A DNA stretch of 44,615 nt from Lachnospiraceae bacterium (GCA_022793375.1 JAAWCS010000030.1:1-44615); one strand, 5' to 3'; counted from the stretch's first letter, positions 23,867-34,195 are shown. Translations and numbers: made by a program. Notes: generated by a model from the letters alone, not told the origin.

Positions 23867-24070
23867 TCACTCGAATAATTTACATCCTTGTTCTTTAAAT
23901 TCTTCTATTTTTTCAACCAATTCTTCTGTCGTCGTTCCGAGATATTCTGCCAGGCAATCCATGCAATAAAAGGTTTTTATGGTACTGCCCAGCATTTTTT
24001 TATTCAGTCCTACCGTGTTTTTATCCAAATTGGCTTTCCTGCATGCGAAACAATGAAAATCCTTTCCCAT
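23867..24070 (-). CDS. 67-aa zinc-ribbon protein in the BREX cluster
   Basis: The ATG at 24070 has GAGGTGG upstream, inside the end of the brxL-like gene, whose stop is at 24072-24074. Two Cys pairs, FHCFACRK (Cys8, Cys11) and FYCMDCLAEYL (Cys37, Cys40), make a small zinc ribbon, followed by a helix TTTEELVEKIEEFKEQ. Its position between the BrxL-like ATPase and the desulfurase suggests a small metal- or sulfur-handling partner. No known function is recognised. Confidence 0.8.
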   Translation of the reverse strand: MGKDFHCFACRKANLDKNTVGLNKKMLGSTIKTFYCMDCLAEYLGTTTEELVEKIEEFKEQGCKLFE

Positions 24071-24071
24071 A

Positions 24072-25520
24072 TTATTTTCCCACCTCATTCAATGTAAAAT
24101 GCGGCATATCTCTTCCGGTATATTCATCGTCTAAAATTTCTAACTGCATTTTAATGATCGAGCGCATTTTGTATGCCCTCTGCAAACAATAACGGTTGAA
24201 ATCTTTTAGCGAAATATCCTCAGGTTTCCTTACATGGGGAAAGAGAAGTTTTAAATACGCGGTTGCAATTCTCTTTACTGCTTCTGTATCTCTGGTATCT
24301 GCCCCTTCGGGAACATGGATCAACCGGTCTACAATCGTACGGTATACCGTATCTTCCCGCAGTTCGTGCATAATGGAACAAAAATATTCGGAATTCAGAG
24401 CCCAGCCACAAATCTTTAAATCGTCATTCATGCGCGGGATATTCCAGCCTTTTATGAAGCCGTGAAACCGTTCAATTAACGCAGATTCATGGAAAACGGT
24501 CGGCAATTCTTGAAACATATTGGTAGTTCCTTCGTTTTCCATTGTTTCTTTTGAAATGTTTCCGCAGAGGATGACGCCTGCGTCTGCGGTGTTCTCGTGG
24601 TTCCCAACTGTATAGACTCCGTTTTCCATGTATCCTTTTAGTACCGCCCGCATTTCATCGACATCGGTAAAGGAAATGGTCTGGACTTCATCTAAGGTAA
24701 CAAAGTCATTTGAGGCAATCAGGCCCTCCCTGCTCCTTGCGATATCGTAAAATAATTTTGCCCGTGACATTACCCCGCCGGAAGAAAGCCATCCATATCG
24801 GCTTACTCTGCCAAATAAATACGATTTTCCGGTTCCTTTTGGCGCTAGTTCAATTAAATTCAGCCGTTTTTCCACGAAAGGCAAAAGGCGTGTAAGCATT
24901 GTTAGTTTTTGTTCTTCGTTTTTATAGCCATCTGCATTATAGTCTACCGCTCCCAGGACAATGTCGATCCATTCCCCTATACTAAATTGAGCACGCGCAT
25001 CTTTAAAAAAGTCCAATTCAATGGAATATGGGCAAAAGTTCTTAAAACTGAGCAGGCGAATCTTGCCGGGTTGTTTTGGAATAACACTATCATCCGGAGG
25101 ACGGTATCCCAATTGTATCATCCCCCATACTTCCTGTCCATTCAGCAATTCGGTTTTACAAGCTTCCCAAACATAATCTTCAATAATTGTTTGTTTCTCA
25201 GACAGGCCAAAATCGGGAAGGGCAAAAGACGCTTCTCCTGTTTTGATATCAATATGAAGCGAGATTTTCGTAAGCATTTTCACTCGTTCATTATCTTTTA
25301 CAATTCTACCTTTTATCGCTGTCCATTCGTCCTTCTTAGGAATGAAACGGTGAATAAATTCTACCAATTCTTCCATATCAAACTGTCCGTTTTCATCCTC
25401 GAACCGTCGCAACAGCCAATCGCGCATAAAAGAGGGCAGACTAAGCGCCGAAAAAAAATTGCTGTTTCTCAGGTCTTTATACACGACCATCTCGTCAAAA
25501 TACATGCGAAGCTTATCCAT
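24072..25520 (-). CDS. brxL: BrxL-like AAA+ ATPase (type 4 BREX)
   Basis: The protein is 482 aa, with GTAGGAG before the ATG. The AAA+ core begins LNLIELAPKGTGKSYLFGRV (Walker A 226-233), followed by SRYGWLSSGGVMSRAKLFYD, FVTLDEVQTISF (Walker B) and VILCGNIS (sensor region). This run of motifs is characteristic of BrxL. It is shorter than the roughly 680-aa BrxL of type 1 BREX, and I see no Lon-type Ser-Lys protease domain at the C-terminus, so it is the short form. BrxL forms ring complexes on DNA needed for phage exclusion. It lies 14 nt downstream of pglZ. Confidence 0.9.
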   Translation of the reverse strand: MDKLRMYFDEMVVYKDLRNSNFFSALSLPSFMRDWLLRRFEDENGQFDMEELVEFIHRFIPKKDEWTAIKGRIVKDNERVKMLTKISLHIDIKTGEASFALPDFGLSEKQTIIEDYVWEACKTELLNGQEVWGMIQLGYRPPDDSVIPKQPGKIRLLSFKNFCPYSIELDFFKDARAQFSIGEWIDIVLGAVDYNADGYKNEEQKLTMLTRLLPFVEKRLNLIELAPKGTGKSYLFGRVSRYGWLSSGGVMSRAKLFYDIARSREGLIASNDFVTLDEVQTISFTDVDEMRAVLKGYMENGVYTVGNHENTADAGVILCGNISKETMENEGTTNMFQELPTVFHESALIERFHGFIKGWNIPRMNDDLKICGWALNSEYFCSIMHELREDTVYRTIVDRLIHVPEGADTRDTEAVKRIATAYLKLLFPHVRKPEDISLKDFNRYCLQRAYKMRSIIKMQLEILDDEYTGRDMPHFTLNEVGK

Positions 25521-25534
25521 TATTTCTCTTGCTC

Positions 25535-27703
25535 CTACTTAAAGAAGTCATCCTGGTCTTTCTTGCGGCTGCCACTTTTTCGCTCGATTTCAAAGGAAAT
25601 TGTATCACTGAAATTATCATCGGCGTAGACATCGGCTTTATATTCTCCAGAATTCCTAAAATCCGGAAAAGAGACCAGAAACTTATGAATATTTTTCTCG
25701 TTTCTCACCGCCTGGTAATGTTTTCCGTTAAAGTACACCGAAACATGATCCACTACGCAAGTGCTATAAAGCTCTAATTGAGGAATCGTATCGACATTAT
25801 CCGAATACGTTACCGGAGTCAAATTCTGGATGTCAATTGCTGTGTGCAGTTGTGTAAACGCAATCACGGGGACAAGAACTTCTTCCAGGCTGGCGCCGCC
25901 GTGGACTTCCACGCTTGCTTTACGTCCGCCTTTAAAACGGTCATAATTCGCCAAAACCCAAAAATCCCGTTCTTCGGTTGCACAGTCTGGTCTTTCATCA
26001 ATCTCATTTACCGGACAGCAACGCCCCGAATGTTCCCCTTCGGTTGCCATCTTCCATTTATTTTCTTTATTGTTTATCACGGCCAAACGGCTGGCTCCAT
26101 GATCTGAAGTGAGGATCATCCGTTTAACTTCTTTTTTGTCCAGCTTACCTTTTATCATATCCAGAACGCGGTCAATGAGTTTCAATTCTGCCGCTAAATG
26201 GATTGGATAGGGACATCTTCTCTCGCTTCCGTTTAATACATCGCCTGCATGTTTCAATTTATCGAAGTTGTCCGTACAATCTTTGTTTTTTTCGTTCCAA
26301 TCATCGTAAAAATCTCGATTGAAACAAGTTAACGTGGGTAATTCGGCTTTTCCTACCCAAATAGAGATATGCAATTTTAGCTCTTTTGCCCGTTTTTGAA
26401 TGTATCCTAAATATTCCACGCCCAGGGCATCCATCCAGTAGAGCATATCGTGATTTTCATCAAATTGTTCCAATAGTTTGCCTCTGGTGGGAAGCACATT
26501 AAAAAGACGCTTCCCGGCTTTGGCCTGTTCCGTCACCAAATTCAAAAAGTTTTCCGATATCACATTTTTAAGTTTTTGTTGTTTATATTCGGCAAAATAA
26601 GCCGTAATCTGCTCACCATTTTTACAGGTAAAATCGTAGTTTTGCAAATAGTCTCCGATGTCCGGATAAATCATGGAAATCTGATCCGGGATTTTTTCTG
26701 TCCGTCCAATTTCCTTTATAATTTCGTACCGTTCCGCCTCCGTATTATCCGTCAAGTAGTATATCCTGTCGTCGTCACGAATCGTTGTTTTCGCTATATA
26801 ACCTGCGATATCTGCACTCTTTACTTCTTTCAGCGCATTTTTACGGGATTGGTACAATTCAAAAAAATCCTCATCTTTCCAAGACATGTCTAATAAGCCC
26901 GTAAAAATCAATCGACGATACTCTGCCGATGACTTAACTCTTTTTAATATATAACGGATATATGGCTGATTAACCGAGGCCGCTAACGCGTACCGGATAT
27001 AAGTTCTCCAATGGTGAACCGGATACCCTTCTACTTTTCTGTCTGCCAGATAGCCTTGCCATTCTTCTTCTTCCAGGCATGCATACGACAAAGAAAAACC
27101 CGGAATTTCTATTTTCAGCATTTCATAGGCATTGTCAATCTTCTTATCTGCCTGTAATGCCGCATCGCTTTTGACAAGGATTCTAACCAGGTCTCCTTTC
27201 TCCAGCTCTGCAATAATCTGCTTGATCCCGGTCGCGTTTACAGCAGTATCCAACTTTTGGGAAATCTGCCAGACCTCATATGATCCCTCTGAGTGCACTT
27301 TACAGTACCGGCGACTTTCAAATTTGGGGTCATTTTGCGCCAAAACTGTCATATCTTTGCGAATCCTTCTACCAAGAATGACCACCTTTTTCGCAAAATA
27401 ACGATCTTTTAGCTTTCCCAGAATAGACGTTTTTCCCGAAAGAACCGTTGCCTCCCCCAAACCAACCACAACTACGTTGTTTTTGGCAGACTGAATTCGA
27501 TCCTCCAACTTATCAAAATCCGGAAATGCATCTTCTCCACAAAAATCGCTTGTATGGATCATTTTCATAAACTGCCCAAGCGCTCTAACTATCTCCCGAT
27601 ATTCTTTGTTTCCATCCACGAGCACAAAAAAGGGCGTGAAAACAGAACTATTCAAATAGGTATTGATTTGTGCTACTGCTTCTTTTACAGACAAATCCTT
27701 CAT
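25535..27703 (-). CDS. pglZ: BREX PglZ-domain protein (alkaline phosphatase superfamily)
   Basis: The protein is 722 aa. The N-terminal half has a domain FFVLVDGNKEYREIVRAL; the PglZ domain starts near residue 420 (DMLYWMDALGVEYLGYI, with the metal-binding Asp). It continues through MILTSDHGASRLAV (531-541, D-H-G), and EVHGGASLEEVLVPVIAF (about 604-621). These are the metal-binding positions of the PglZ/alkaline phosphatase fold. PglZ is a core BREX protein needed for modification and defence. The start overlaps the brxC stop by 4 nt (ATGA). The last ~80 residues after the GGAS motif form a beta-rich extension typical of type 4. Confidence 0.92.
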   Translation of the reverse strand: MKDLSVKEAVAQINTYLNSSVFTPFFVLVDGNKEYREIVRALGQFMKMIHTSDFCGEDAFPDFDKLEDRIQSAKNNVVVVGLGEATVLSGKTSILGKLKDRYFAKKVVILGRRIRKDMTVLAQNDPKFESRRYCKVHSEGSYEVWQISQKLDTAVNATGIKQIIAELEKGDLVRILVKSDAALQADKKIDNAYEMLKIEIPGFSLSYACLEEEEWQGYLADRKVEGYPVHHWRTYIRYALAASVNQPYIRYILKRVKSSAEYRRLIFTGLLDMSWKDEDFFELYQSRKNALKEVKSADIAGYIAKTTIRDDDRIYYLTDNTEAERYEIIKEIGRTEKIPDQISMIYPDIGDYLQNYDFTCKNGEQITAYFAEYKQQKLKNVISENFLNLVTEQAKAGKRLFNVLPTRGKLLEQFDENHDMLYWMDALGVEYLGYIQKRAKELKLHISIWVGKAELPTLTCFNRDFYDDWNEKNKDCTDNFDKLKHAGDVLNGSERRCPYPIHLAAELKLIDRVLDMIKGKLDKKEVKRMILTSDHGASRLAVINNKENKWKMATEGEHSGRCCPVNEIDERPDCATEERDFWVLANYDRFKGGRKASVEVHGGASLEEVLVPVIAFTQLHTAIDIQNLTPVTYSDNVDTIPQLELYSTCVVDHVSVYFNGKHYQAVRNEKNIHKFLVSFPDFRNSGEYKADVYADDNFSDTISFEIERKSGSRKKDQDDFFK

Positions 27704-30700
27704 TCTTCGTCCCCGTCTTCAGAAATAATCTCAATCCCCACCGTCGGATTCTCTCGAATCAGACGGATTAGATATTCTTTGGCCTTGTCTTCCGGCATAT
27801 CTAAAAAGCGTTCTACGGCTTTTTTACACCCCTCCGAAAAGTATCTTTCGTTTGCCAGTTTTTCTATCTGCTTTTGAATCGCCGGATTTGGATACCAGTC
27901 ATACACATCTTCGGGAACTGTTTTTTCTAAAAAATCCCTTACTTCTTTATTGTCCGTCAAAAGAATTCCATATTTCCCTAGAATGCACCTCCTAAAAGCG
28001 TCCTCTATTTCGTCTTTTTTCTGAAGGCTCTCTATAAATGCATTTCCGGATTCTAAGTATTGCAGCGAAATTTTCACATCCCATTCATCGGGATTTTTAC
28101 TCCGGATCACTTGAAAAAGTTTTTTAGCCTCCAATGTCTCGCTTTCAGGAACCATCGCCAAAACAGGAGTGCAGTTCTTCTTCGACCAATCCCACGGATC
28201 TTTACTGTCGGTTTTATTCTCCCATACCTGATGAAGGCGGAATTTATACTGCTCTTTTTTGGTATCCTGAACCAGCCTGTCCAAGCTGCTCAAATAATCC
28301 CCTATTCCATCTATAAAAGAAGTCGTTGGCAGTTTAGAGTAAATACCCCGGATTTCCTGTTCGTTAAATCCTACAAATTTATGCCCATATTCTTCCGCAA
28401 AAATGCGTTCTTTTCCTGCCAAAAATCCCAAAATCATCTCTGCTTTTCCTTCCAACTCCTTCAGAAAAGCGCCTCTTTTTTCATAAGGCAATTCTTCTGT
28501 TTTTGCAATTTCCAGAAGAATCTCCAAAAAACTTTTTAATCCCGGAAGCTTCTTTGACAATACGCTGCATGGAATCCGTATAAACTTTGTCTCATCCCTC
28601 CACCCCCTAATGCAGGAATACATAGAATTGCAATTTTGCTTGAGCTGTATGCTGGCCGCAACGATCCGATAGTCTATTAACAATTTTCGGATTTCTTCTT
28701 CTCCGGTTTCCTGATCCCACAGCCACAAGGCTTCTCCCGAACCTATCTGCCTTTTTACGTCTGCCGTCACATTTGAAATCCCAATACTCTCTGCCAGCCT
28801 AAAGATAATCCCCTGTTCAAAATCCTGCAAAAATTCGTTTAATGCCCTTTCGCCATTTGACAAATTCAGCAACGACTTCAAATTTGAAGCAGCATCAGGC
28901 ACTTTAGATAGTAATCCGCCAAAAGAGTCTGCCAAAGACGAAATACTTTCTTTCTGAGAATTCGCAATGATACCCAGCCTGTCAATAAATACTTCCAAAT
29001 TATTTATATCAATCTTTTTATAGCACCAAATTGGATATCCAAGTTCCTTTAACCGGTTACGAATTTTATTTACAGTCTGTTCTACCGACAAATGACCGTC
29101 TACAGAAAAAACATCTTCCGCAAATTCAATAAAGGTCTTCTGATTTTGCGTCATGACCTCAAGATACTTCTCCCGGTAGTTTTTTATCGGTGTGTTTACA
29201 TGCTTAATATACTCGCCGATATAATCGCCCAGTTTTTCTGCGGTCATTTTTCCGCCCTCGTCCCCGCCAATCCCTACGCCATAACGGTATTCTTCCCCTG
29301 TATATTCTTTTAAAAGAAAACCTGTTAAAAACGAATAGAGATTACAAGGCATAAAGCCATTTTCCATTAACACGGAAAAAATCTCTCCGATTTGAATCCG
29401 TACATCTTTTTGGAAGGAATCCTTTATAAATGTATCTATTTTTATTTTTAATTTAGAAATCGGCAACGACGGCTGCGTTTCCCAATAATTCCCTGGTACC
29501 TGCCATACGCCTTTTAAAAGAGCGGATACTGCCGACTGCTGGTCTTTACTCTTTGTATATTCGTTTATCCCCTCTTTCGCATACGAGGGCAGCGTATTTG
29601 CATTAAAGAATCGCTCCGGCAAGTTTGCATTGTCAAAAGAAAGCGGATAACGCGCCAGTATGACACGATCCAATTCCTCAATCAACCTTGACATTTTAGG
29701 GCAGGAAAATACAACGCGTTCCACTGCTTCCTCTGTGCTGGCGGGATAAATTACAAACTCTCCCTCTTTTATATCTTTCTCCCACTCTTTTATAACATCT
29801 CCCGCCTTTTTCTTCAAATCATCGGCCAAGGTCGTATCCTTGGGACGCCAGTATTCTTCGTTAGCAACATGATCCACCCACTGGTCAAACCGATCTATGC
29901 CCATTAAATTTGCAGAAGCGTCAACAAACACAATACGGTTATACCGGGCTTCTTTGAGTATTTCCTTCAGTGCATTCCGTAATTTCCTCTGTTCTTCCTC
30001 CGTTCTAGCAAAAGCAATTACTGCCTGGATATGGTAATCCTCTCCCTCGTTTATGATCCGATTAACCGTGAACGTAAAATTTTCGAAGGACACAGCCGTA
30101 ACGATATAACGGAATCTCTGTCCCGGCGTTAGGGATAAAACCTCCCCAAATTTTCCATCTGCAATCAATTTCCCAGTTCGGGTTTCCGCCCTATGCCTCT
30201 GTTTAATTTGGTCGATTGCCGCCTGGTCCCCGGAAACAGCTGCCGCTGCAAAAGTAGGCGGATTCCCCGGCTTCTCATAAAGAATCCCTTTTTTCACAAG
30301 CTGATTTTTGGCAATATGATATCCATGGTTATTCGCATAATCGGTTCCCTCAAACGCAAGATTAAGGTTCTTTGCATTTGGCACAAACAACTCCAAACCA
30401 TCTCCAAATTTCTGGCTGATAGCCTGCATCATCAGAACGGTTTTCAAAACCGCTCTTTGCTCTTCGTTTAAAGCTGTTCCGCTCTGGGTATAGGTATCCA
30501 AAATCAAGCGCACTACCGAATCTAAATTGTTTTTTCCTACGCCGTTTCCATGCTCATCCGTTCCATGTTCATAGAAAAAGTCCCAAAGGTATTCTATTGT
30601 TAGAAGTTCCAATTCCTCTGGGTCGTGATTCTCAATAAACCATTGAAAAGCATGCAAATCTTCTGTTTCATTCTTAATAAAATTAAACATGCTACGTTGG

Positions 30701-31884
30701 TTTGAAGCAAACGCAACAGAAATATTCTTCAGCAAAAGAGCAGCCATTGGATGAATGGGAATAATACCGGTCAAAAATTTTTCGTCAATATGTGCGATTT
30801 TTGCCACTTCTGCTCTGGATTCCGGCACCAGACCGTTTAAGTCATCCGAAAGCCTTTCCCAGGTTCCTTTTGCTGCCTCTTTTACATTCATTGCATGATA
30901 AATCAGCTTAAATGCCACATTATCCGGCATAACAATCTCTTTACGGACAAAGCGATCCCGCACAATCTTAAAAGACTCATCTCCATCGCCTGCGATGCTT
31001 CCCGACATATGCGTTACAATCATTAGATAAAAAGGCTTATCATTTGAAAGTTCCGCCAATTTCTGAAACTCATCCAAGCTATTTTTGTTATTCTTAAAAA
31101 ACGACGAGAATTCGTCCCAAACAAATACAATTGCTTTTAAATCATTCTGTTCGATTACATCAACCAGCCATTGCTTCAATTCATCCATATCGATGGTAAA
31201 AGCTGTAATCCCCTCGTTCTCTCCCAAGGTAATAATATCATTTAAAAGCCCGTCTGCATTCGCCTTTGGGTTTCTAAGCTGTGCTATCATTTCATCGGCA
31301 GATTTCTTCTGAAAACTTCCGACGCTCCGATATTCCGACTTTTGAATCGTGCTGTTAAACATGGTCTTATGAATTTCATCGTCCAGCCAGTCTGCCACTT
31401 TGCTACGCAGGGTCTTCTCCCCTTTATAGGGCACCTTTGCCGTTCTCAGCGCAGAAGAAACACTATCGTAAACTGCCATGATTAATTTGCGTGTGGAGTC
31501 AATATCTCCCGAAGCATAGCGATATGCCGTAATAATCTCTCCCTCTTTATGCCCTAACAGTTTGTCGCGCAAATCTGTCTCTTTTGCCAGCTCATCATAC
31601 TTAGCAAAATATGCGCTCAATTCTTGCGGCCGGCAGTCCAATAAATTTTTTAAAGTCCATGCAACACGCGACTTTCCTGTGCCATAGGAGCCTTCTATCC
31701 AAATGCCATGCTTATCCGCATTTGTCCCGCGCGCAAGCATGCGTTCCATTGCTTTCAGCAACTCAATAAATGTTTTGTGCGGAATCGTGTTTTCCCACTT
31801 ATTTTCAGAGTTTTTTATAGAATCCGGGTTTATCTCTGGATAGTATCCTTTATCAATGGCAAAATATTCGCTGTATGTATTCAT
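27700..31884 (-). CDS. brxC: BrxC-like P-loop ATPase (type 4 BREX)
   Basis: The protein is 1394 aa from the ATG at 31884, which has GAGGGGTGAG upstream; a TTG five codons earlier is rejected. Walker A is GSYGTGKSR (65-73) and Walker B AIVFVWDEFSSFF (251-263). A sensor-like strand PFYLMIVTHMSG follows, then a large helical region to the C-terminus. Large ATPases with this N-terminal layout are the BrxC/DUF499-like component of BREX, thought to be the motor or chassis of the complex. It lies 4 nt after the BrxP stop and overlaps pglZ. It is the longest gene in the window and shows no frameshift. Confidence 0.9.
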   Translation of the reverse strand: MNTYSEYFAIDKGYYPEINPDSIKNSENKWENTIPHKTFIELLKAMERMLARGTNADKHGIWIEGSYGTGKSRVAWTLKNLLDCRPQELSAYFAKYDELAKETDLRDKLLGHKEGEIITAYRYASGDIDSTRKLIMAVYDSVSSALRTAKVPYKGEKTLRSKVADWLDDEIHKTMFNSTIQKSEYRSVGSFQKKSADEMIAQLRNPKANADGLLNDIITLGENEGITAFTIDMDELKQWLVDVIEQNDLKAIVFVWDEFSSFFKNNKNSLDEFQKLAELSNDKPFYLMIVTHMSGSIAGDGDESFKIVRDRFVRKEIVMPDNVAFKLIYHAMNVKEAAKGTWERLSDDLNGLVPESRAEVAKIAHIDEKFLTGIIPIHPMAALLLKNISVAFASNQRSMFNFIKNETEDLHAFQWFIENHDPEELELLTIEYLWDFFYEHGTDEHGNGVGKNNLDSVVRLILDTYTQSGTALNEEQRAVLKTVLMMQAISQKFGDGLELFVPNAKNLNLAFEGTDYANNHGYHIAKNQLVKKGILYEKPGNPPTFAAAAVSGDQAAIDQIKQRHRAETRTGKLIADGKFGEVLSLTPGQRFRYIVTAVSFENFTFTVNRIINEGEDYHIQAVIAFARTEEEQRKLRNALKEILKEARYNRIVFVDASANLMGIDRFDQWVDHVANEEYWRPKDTTLADDLKKKAGDVIKEWEKDIKEGEFVIYPASTEEAVERVVFSCPKMSRLIEELDRVILARYPLSFDNANLPERFFNANTLPSYAKEGINEYTKSKDQQSAVSALLKGVWQVPGNYWETQPSLPISKLKIKIDTFIKDSFQKDVRIQIGEIFSVLMENGFMPCNLYSFLTGFLLKEYTGEEYRYGVGIGGDEGGKMTAEKLGDYIGEYIKHVNTPIKNYREKYLEVMTQNQKTFIEFAEDVFSVDGHLSVEQTVNKIRNRLKELGYPIWCYKKIDINNLEVFIDRLGIIANSQKESISSLADSFGGLLSKVPDAASNLKSLLNLSNGERALNEFLQDFEQGIIFRLAESIGISNVTADVKRQIGSGEALWLWDQETGEEEIRKLLIDYRIVAASIQLKQNCNSMYSCIRGWRDETKFIRIPCSVLSKKLPGLKSFLEILLEIAKTEELPYEKRGAFLKELEGKAEMILGFLAGKERIFAEEYGHKFVGFNEQEIRGIYSKLPTTSFIDGIGDYLSSLDRLVQDTKKEQYKFRLHQVWENKTDSKDPWDWSKKNCTPVLAMVPESETLEAKKLFQVIRSKNPDEWDVKISLQYLESGNAFIESLQKKDEIEDAFRRCILGKYGILLTDNKEVRDFLEKTVPEDVYDWYPNPAIQKQIEKLANERYFSEGCKKAVERFLDMPEDKAKEYLIRLIRENPTVGIEIISEDGDEE

Positions 31885-31888
31885 CTTC

Positions 31889-34195
31889 TCACCCCTCAAA
31901 TAACGTTAAAACATCCTCTGAAGTCTTGTCCTCTGCCAGAGAGATCTTTTCCAGATCGTGTGTAAATGTCGCGTTAATAAACTCCGGATACCTTGCCGTC
32001 AAACCGTTTAGAAACTGCTCCATTTCTTCTCTCTCTACCCCAAACAATTTTGTCGGACTGATTCCTGCCGAATCTACTGTATGGTCAAGCAACCGGCTTA
32101 ATGTAAACTGATAATATCCCTCACACGCTTCTGCATATTTAAACAAAGAGTATAGAATCACACGGTGATCGTCTACAACTGCCTTGGTACGCTTCAGGGA
32201 AAGAATATGCTTGCCCTCCATAGTAACCGTTCCAAAATGCAACACTGTTCCCATTTGAATCTCGCTCAGCCTTTTAAATGCTTTTACAATAGATTTTGCG
32301 TCTTTTTCGCTCACACCCCGTTCGGTAATTTTTGTTTCTAAATATTCCCTTGGGAAATCTTCCCCAACTGGCATATTTTTGACATACCATTGTATCTGCG
32401 GATTACCATACACAAGATTGACAAATATTAGCGCCCAGGCCACCGCCGACTCATAGCCAATCCGAAGCACAAGCCCGGAAAAATCGGTGACAGTTTTCTG
32501 AGAAATCAAGGAAGCCTCCGAAAGGAACCGTTTAAACATCTGAATCTGCATTGGCCCTAAGGTATTTCTTTCCAAAAACTCATCTTGCCTTTCAAAAAAG
32601 TCCCGCACCCACTCCGGCTTGGGAGCGTGGTCTGCAAACGTATTGATACTTTTCATAACAAAACCTCCGTTTTTAGGCATTTGGATCGAATGGAATAACA
32701 GACAACCGCTGTCAATATCATGGCACTGCCGGCATTGTTTACAGTTTTCTATATGGAAGCCATTTTCAAAAGAAATGCAACCGTTCTGGCAGTTTGCTTC
32801 GCAGACTTTGCAGCCAATACAGGACGCTGCCTTGTGAAACACGGACTTGAAATACTTCATTTCTGGTGTTTTATCATACCACGCGGATACTTTTACAACA
32901 TATCCATTAGGAATTTGGTCAACCGTATATGAAAAAGACAAATCTCCCAGCGTTTTCATCCACTCGCGCCAATCTGTTTTCGGGTTTGTTACCGTTATAT
33001 AGAGATACCCATCCTTTATTTCTTCGTTATAATTGGAAGCATTCCCTACCAGGTCCCGACCATTTTTTCTGTTTATCCATCCTCTGTTTGTTATATACGA
33101 TTCAATGTTTTTATCGTTTATAGTTTCTCGTATCATATCTGTATACTGCTTTATTTCTTTTGGATAACACAAATTTCGGAAACAATCGGATTTTCCCCCT
33201 CCCATAGGGCAAAACAGGCAGCCTGCCCTGGCATTTCCTTTTTTATATGTCTCATTGATCAGTAACTCATGCTTATAAATATACAGCCAGATTTCAGCGG
33301 AACTCCAATCCAAAATTGGGTTCATAGAATATTGTCCCTTTTGTTTCTTTCCGCGATTCTCATAGTCGTAATTTGCGCGGTTTACACTTTCATATTTGCG
33401 GACGCCCACAAAGTCCGCACCCACATAATCGCTTTTTCCCAAAACTTCTCGGAGTTTTAATGTCTGAGGCGCTGCTTTATGAACCGTACAGCACCAGCGT
33501 AACGCCTGAGAAGGGGGACCAAAAATTTTCCAGCTTTTCATTGGGCTCAGATGCGAAGCCGCTCTATAGAATTCTATCCCTTCGTCCTTACATCTCTGCT
33601 CTACTTTGTCTACCACGTCATAGGTGTCCGGAAATTCCATTCCCGTATCGCCGAATATTACAATAAACGAAGTTTTCGGAAGTGCTCTTATTACCAAGTC
33701 CAATAAGACGATACTATCTTTCCCCCCACTGAACGCCACATGAAAGTATTCGATTGGCTTCTTTCCTTTTTGCGCCCTCTTTTTTCTCCTATAGTAATTA
33801 AAAATGGCTTTTACTGCCATCTGTTCCCAAATTCCCATAATTTCTTCATTCCGCTCTATCATGCCGGGAATATCTATTGGCATCAACTCTGTGCCATCGG
33901 GAAACTCTTGTATTTTTTCATCATTATTTACGCGATACGCTACTTCCAACACTGGCTTCTCATAAAGAGAACCGCCCTTTGCCTTTGCAATTACTTTTCC
34001 GCGATACAAATATGTATTTGCTTCTGCCCAAAGGTACGGCACATCGTTCTGTTTTTTATATTTCCAATGCTCATCCATACCAATAAAATCCATTTCCTGC
34101 GCGTAAACAGGCCTAGGTTCATTTGAATGCATGACCGTATCATCATTCAATAACTCAATTCCGCCCGTTTCCTCATCATATCTATATGCGTACAA
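31889..34195 (-). CDS. brxP: BrxP: PAPS-reductase/DndC-like protein with 4Fe-4S ferredoxin domain
   Basis: The protein is 768 aa and starts with TTG at 34195, which has AAGGGGG 8 nt upstream; no in-frame ATG occurs until residue 22. An adenine-nucleotide alpha hydrolase PP-loop FSGGKDSIVLLD (155-166) is followed by GDTGMEFPDT, RWCCTVHKAAP (Cys234-235) and GCLFCPMGGGKSDC (Cys326, 329, 338), the layout of DndC-like sulfur-transfer enzymes. A two-cluster ferredoxin insertion follows (CIGCKVCEANC from 459 and CKQCRQCHDIDSGC to 498). Domains of this sort define type 4 BREX, in which BrxP replaces the methyltransferase PglX. By analogy with DndC it may put sulfur on DNA; that is inference. Confidence 0.92.
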   Translation of the reverse strand: MYAYRYDEETGGIELLNDDTVMHSNEPRPVYAQEMDFIGMDEHWKYKKQNDVPYLWAEANTYLYRGKVIAKAKGGSLYEKPVLEVAYRVNNDEKIQEFPDGTELMPIDIPGMIERNEEIMGIWEQMAVKAIFNYYRRKKRAQKGKKPIEYFHVAFSGGKDSIVLLDLVIRALPKTSFIVIFGDTGMEFPDTYDVVDKVEQRCKDEGIEFYRAASHLSPMKSWKIFGPPSQALRWCCTVHKAAPQTLKLREVLGKSDYVGADFVGVRKYESVNRANYDYENRGKKQKGQYSMNPILDWSSAEIWLYIYKHELLINETYKKGNARAGCLFCPMGGGKSDCFRNLCYPKEIKQYTDMIRETINDKNIESYITNRGWINRKNGRDLVGNASNYNEEIKDGYLYITVTNPKTDWREWMKTLGDLSFSYTVDQIPNGYVVKVSAWYDKTPEMKYFKSVFHKAASCIGCKVCEANCQNGCISFENGFHIENCKQCRQCHDIDSGCLLFHSIQMPKNGGFVMKSINTFADHAPKPEWVRDFFERQDEFLERNTLGPMQIQMFKRFLSEASLISQKTVTDFSGLVLRIGYESAVAWALIFVNLVYGNPQIQWYVKNMPVGEDFPREYLETKITERGVSEKDAKSIVKAFKRLSEIQMGTVLHFGTVTMEGKHILSLKRTKAVVDDHRVILYSLFKYAEACEGYYQFTLSRLLDHTVDSAGISPTKLFGVEREEMEQFLNGLTARYPEFINATFTHDLEKISLAEDKTSEDVLTLFEG

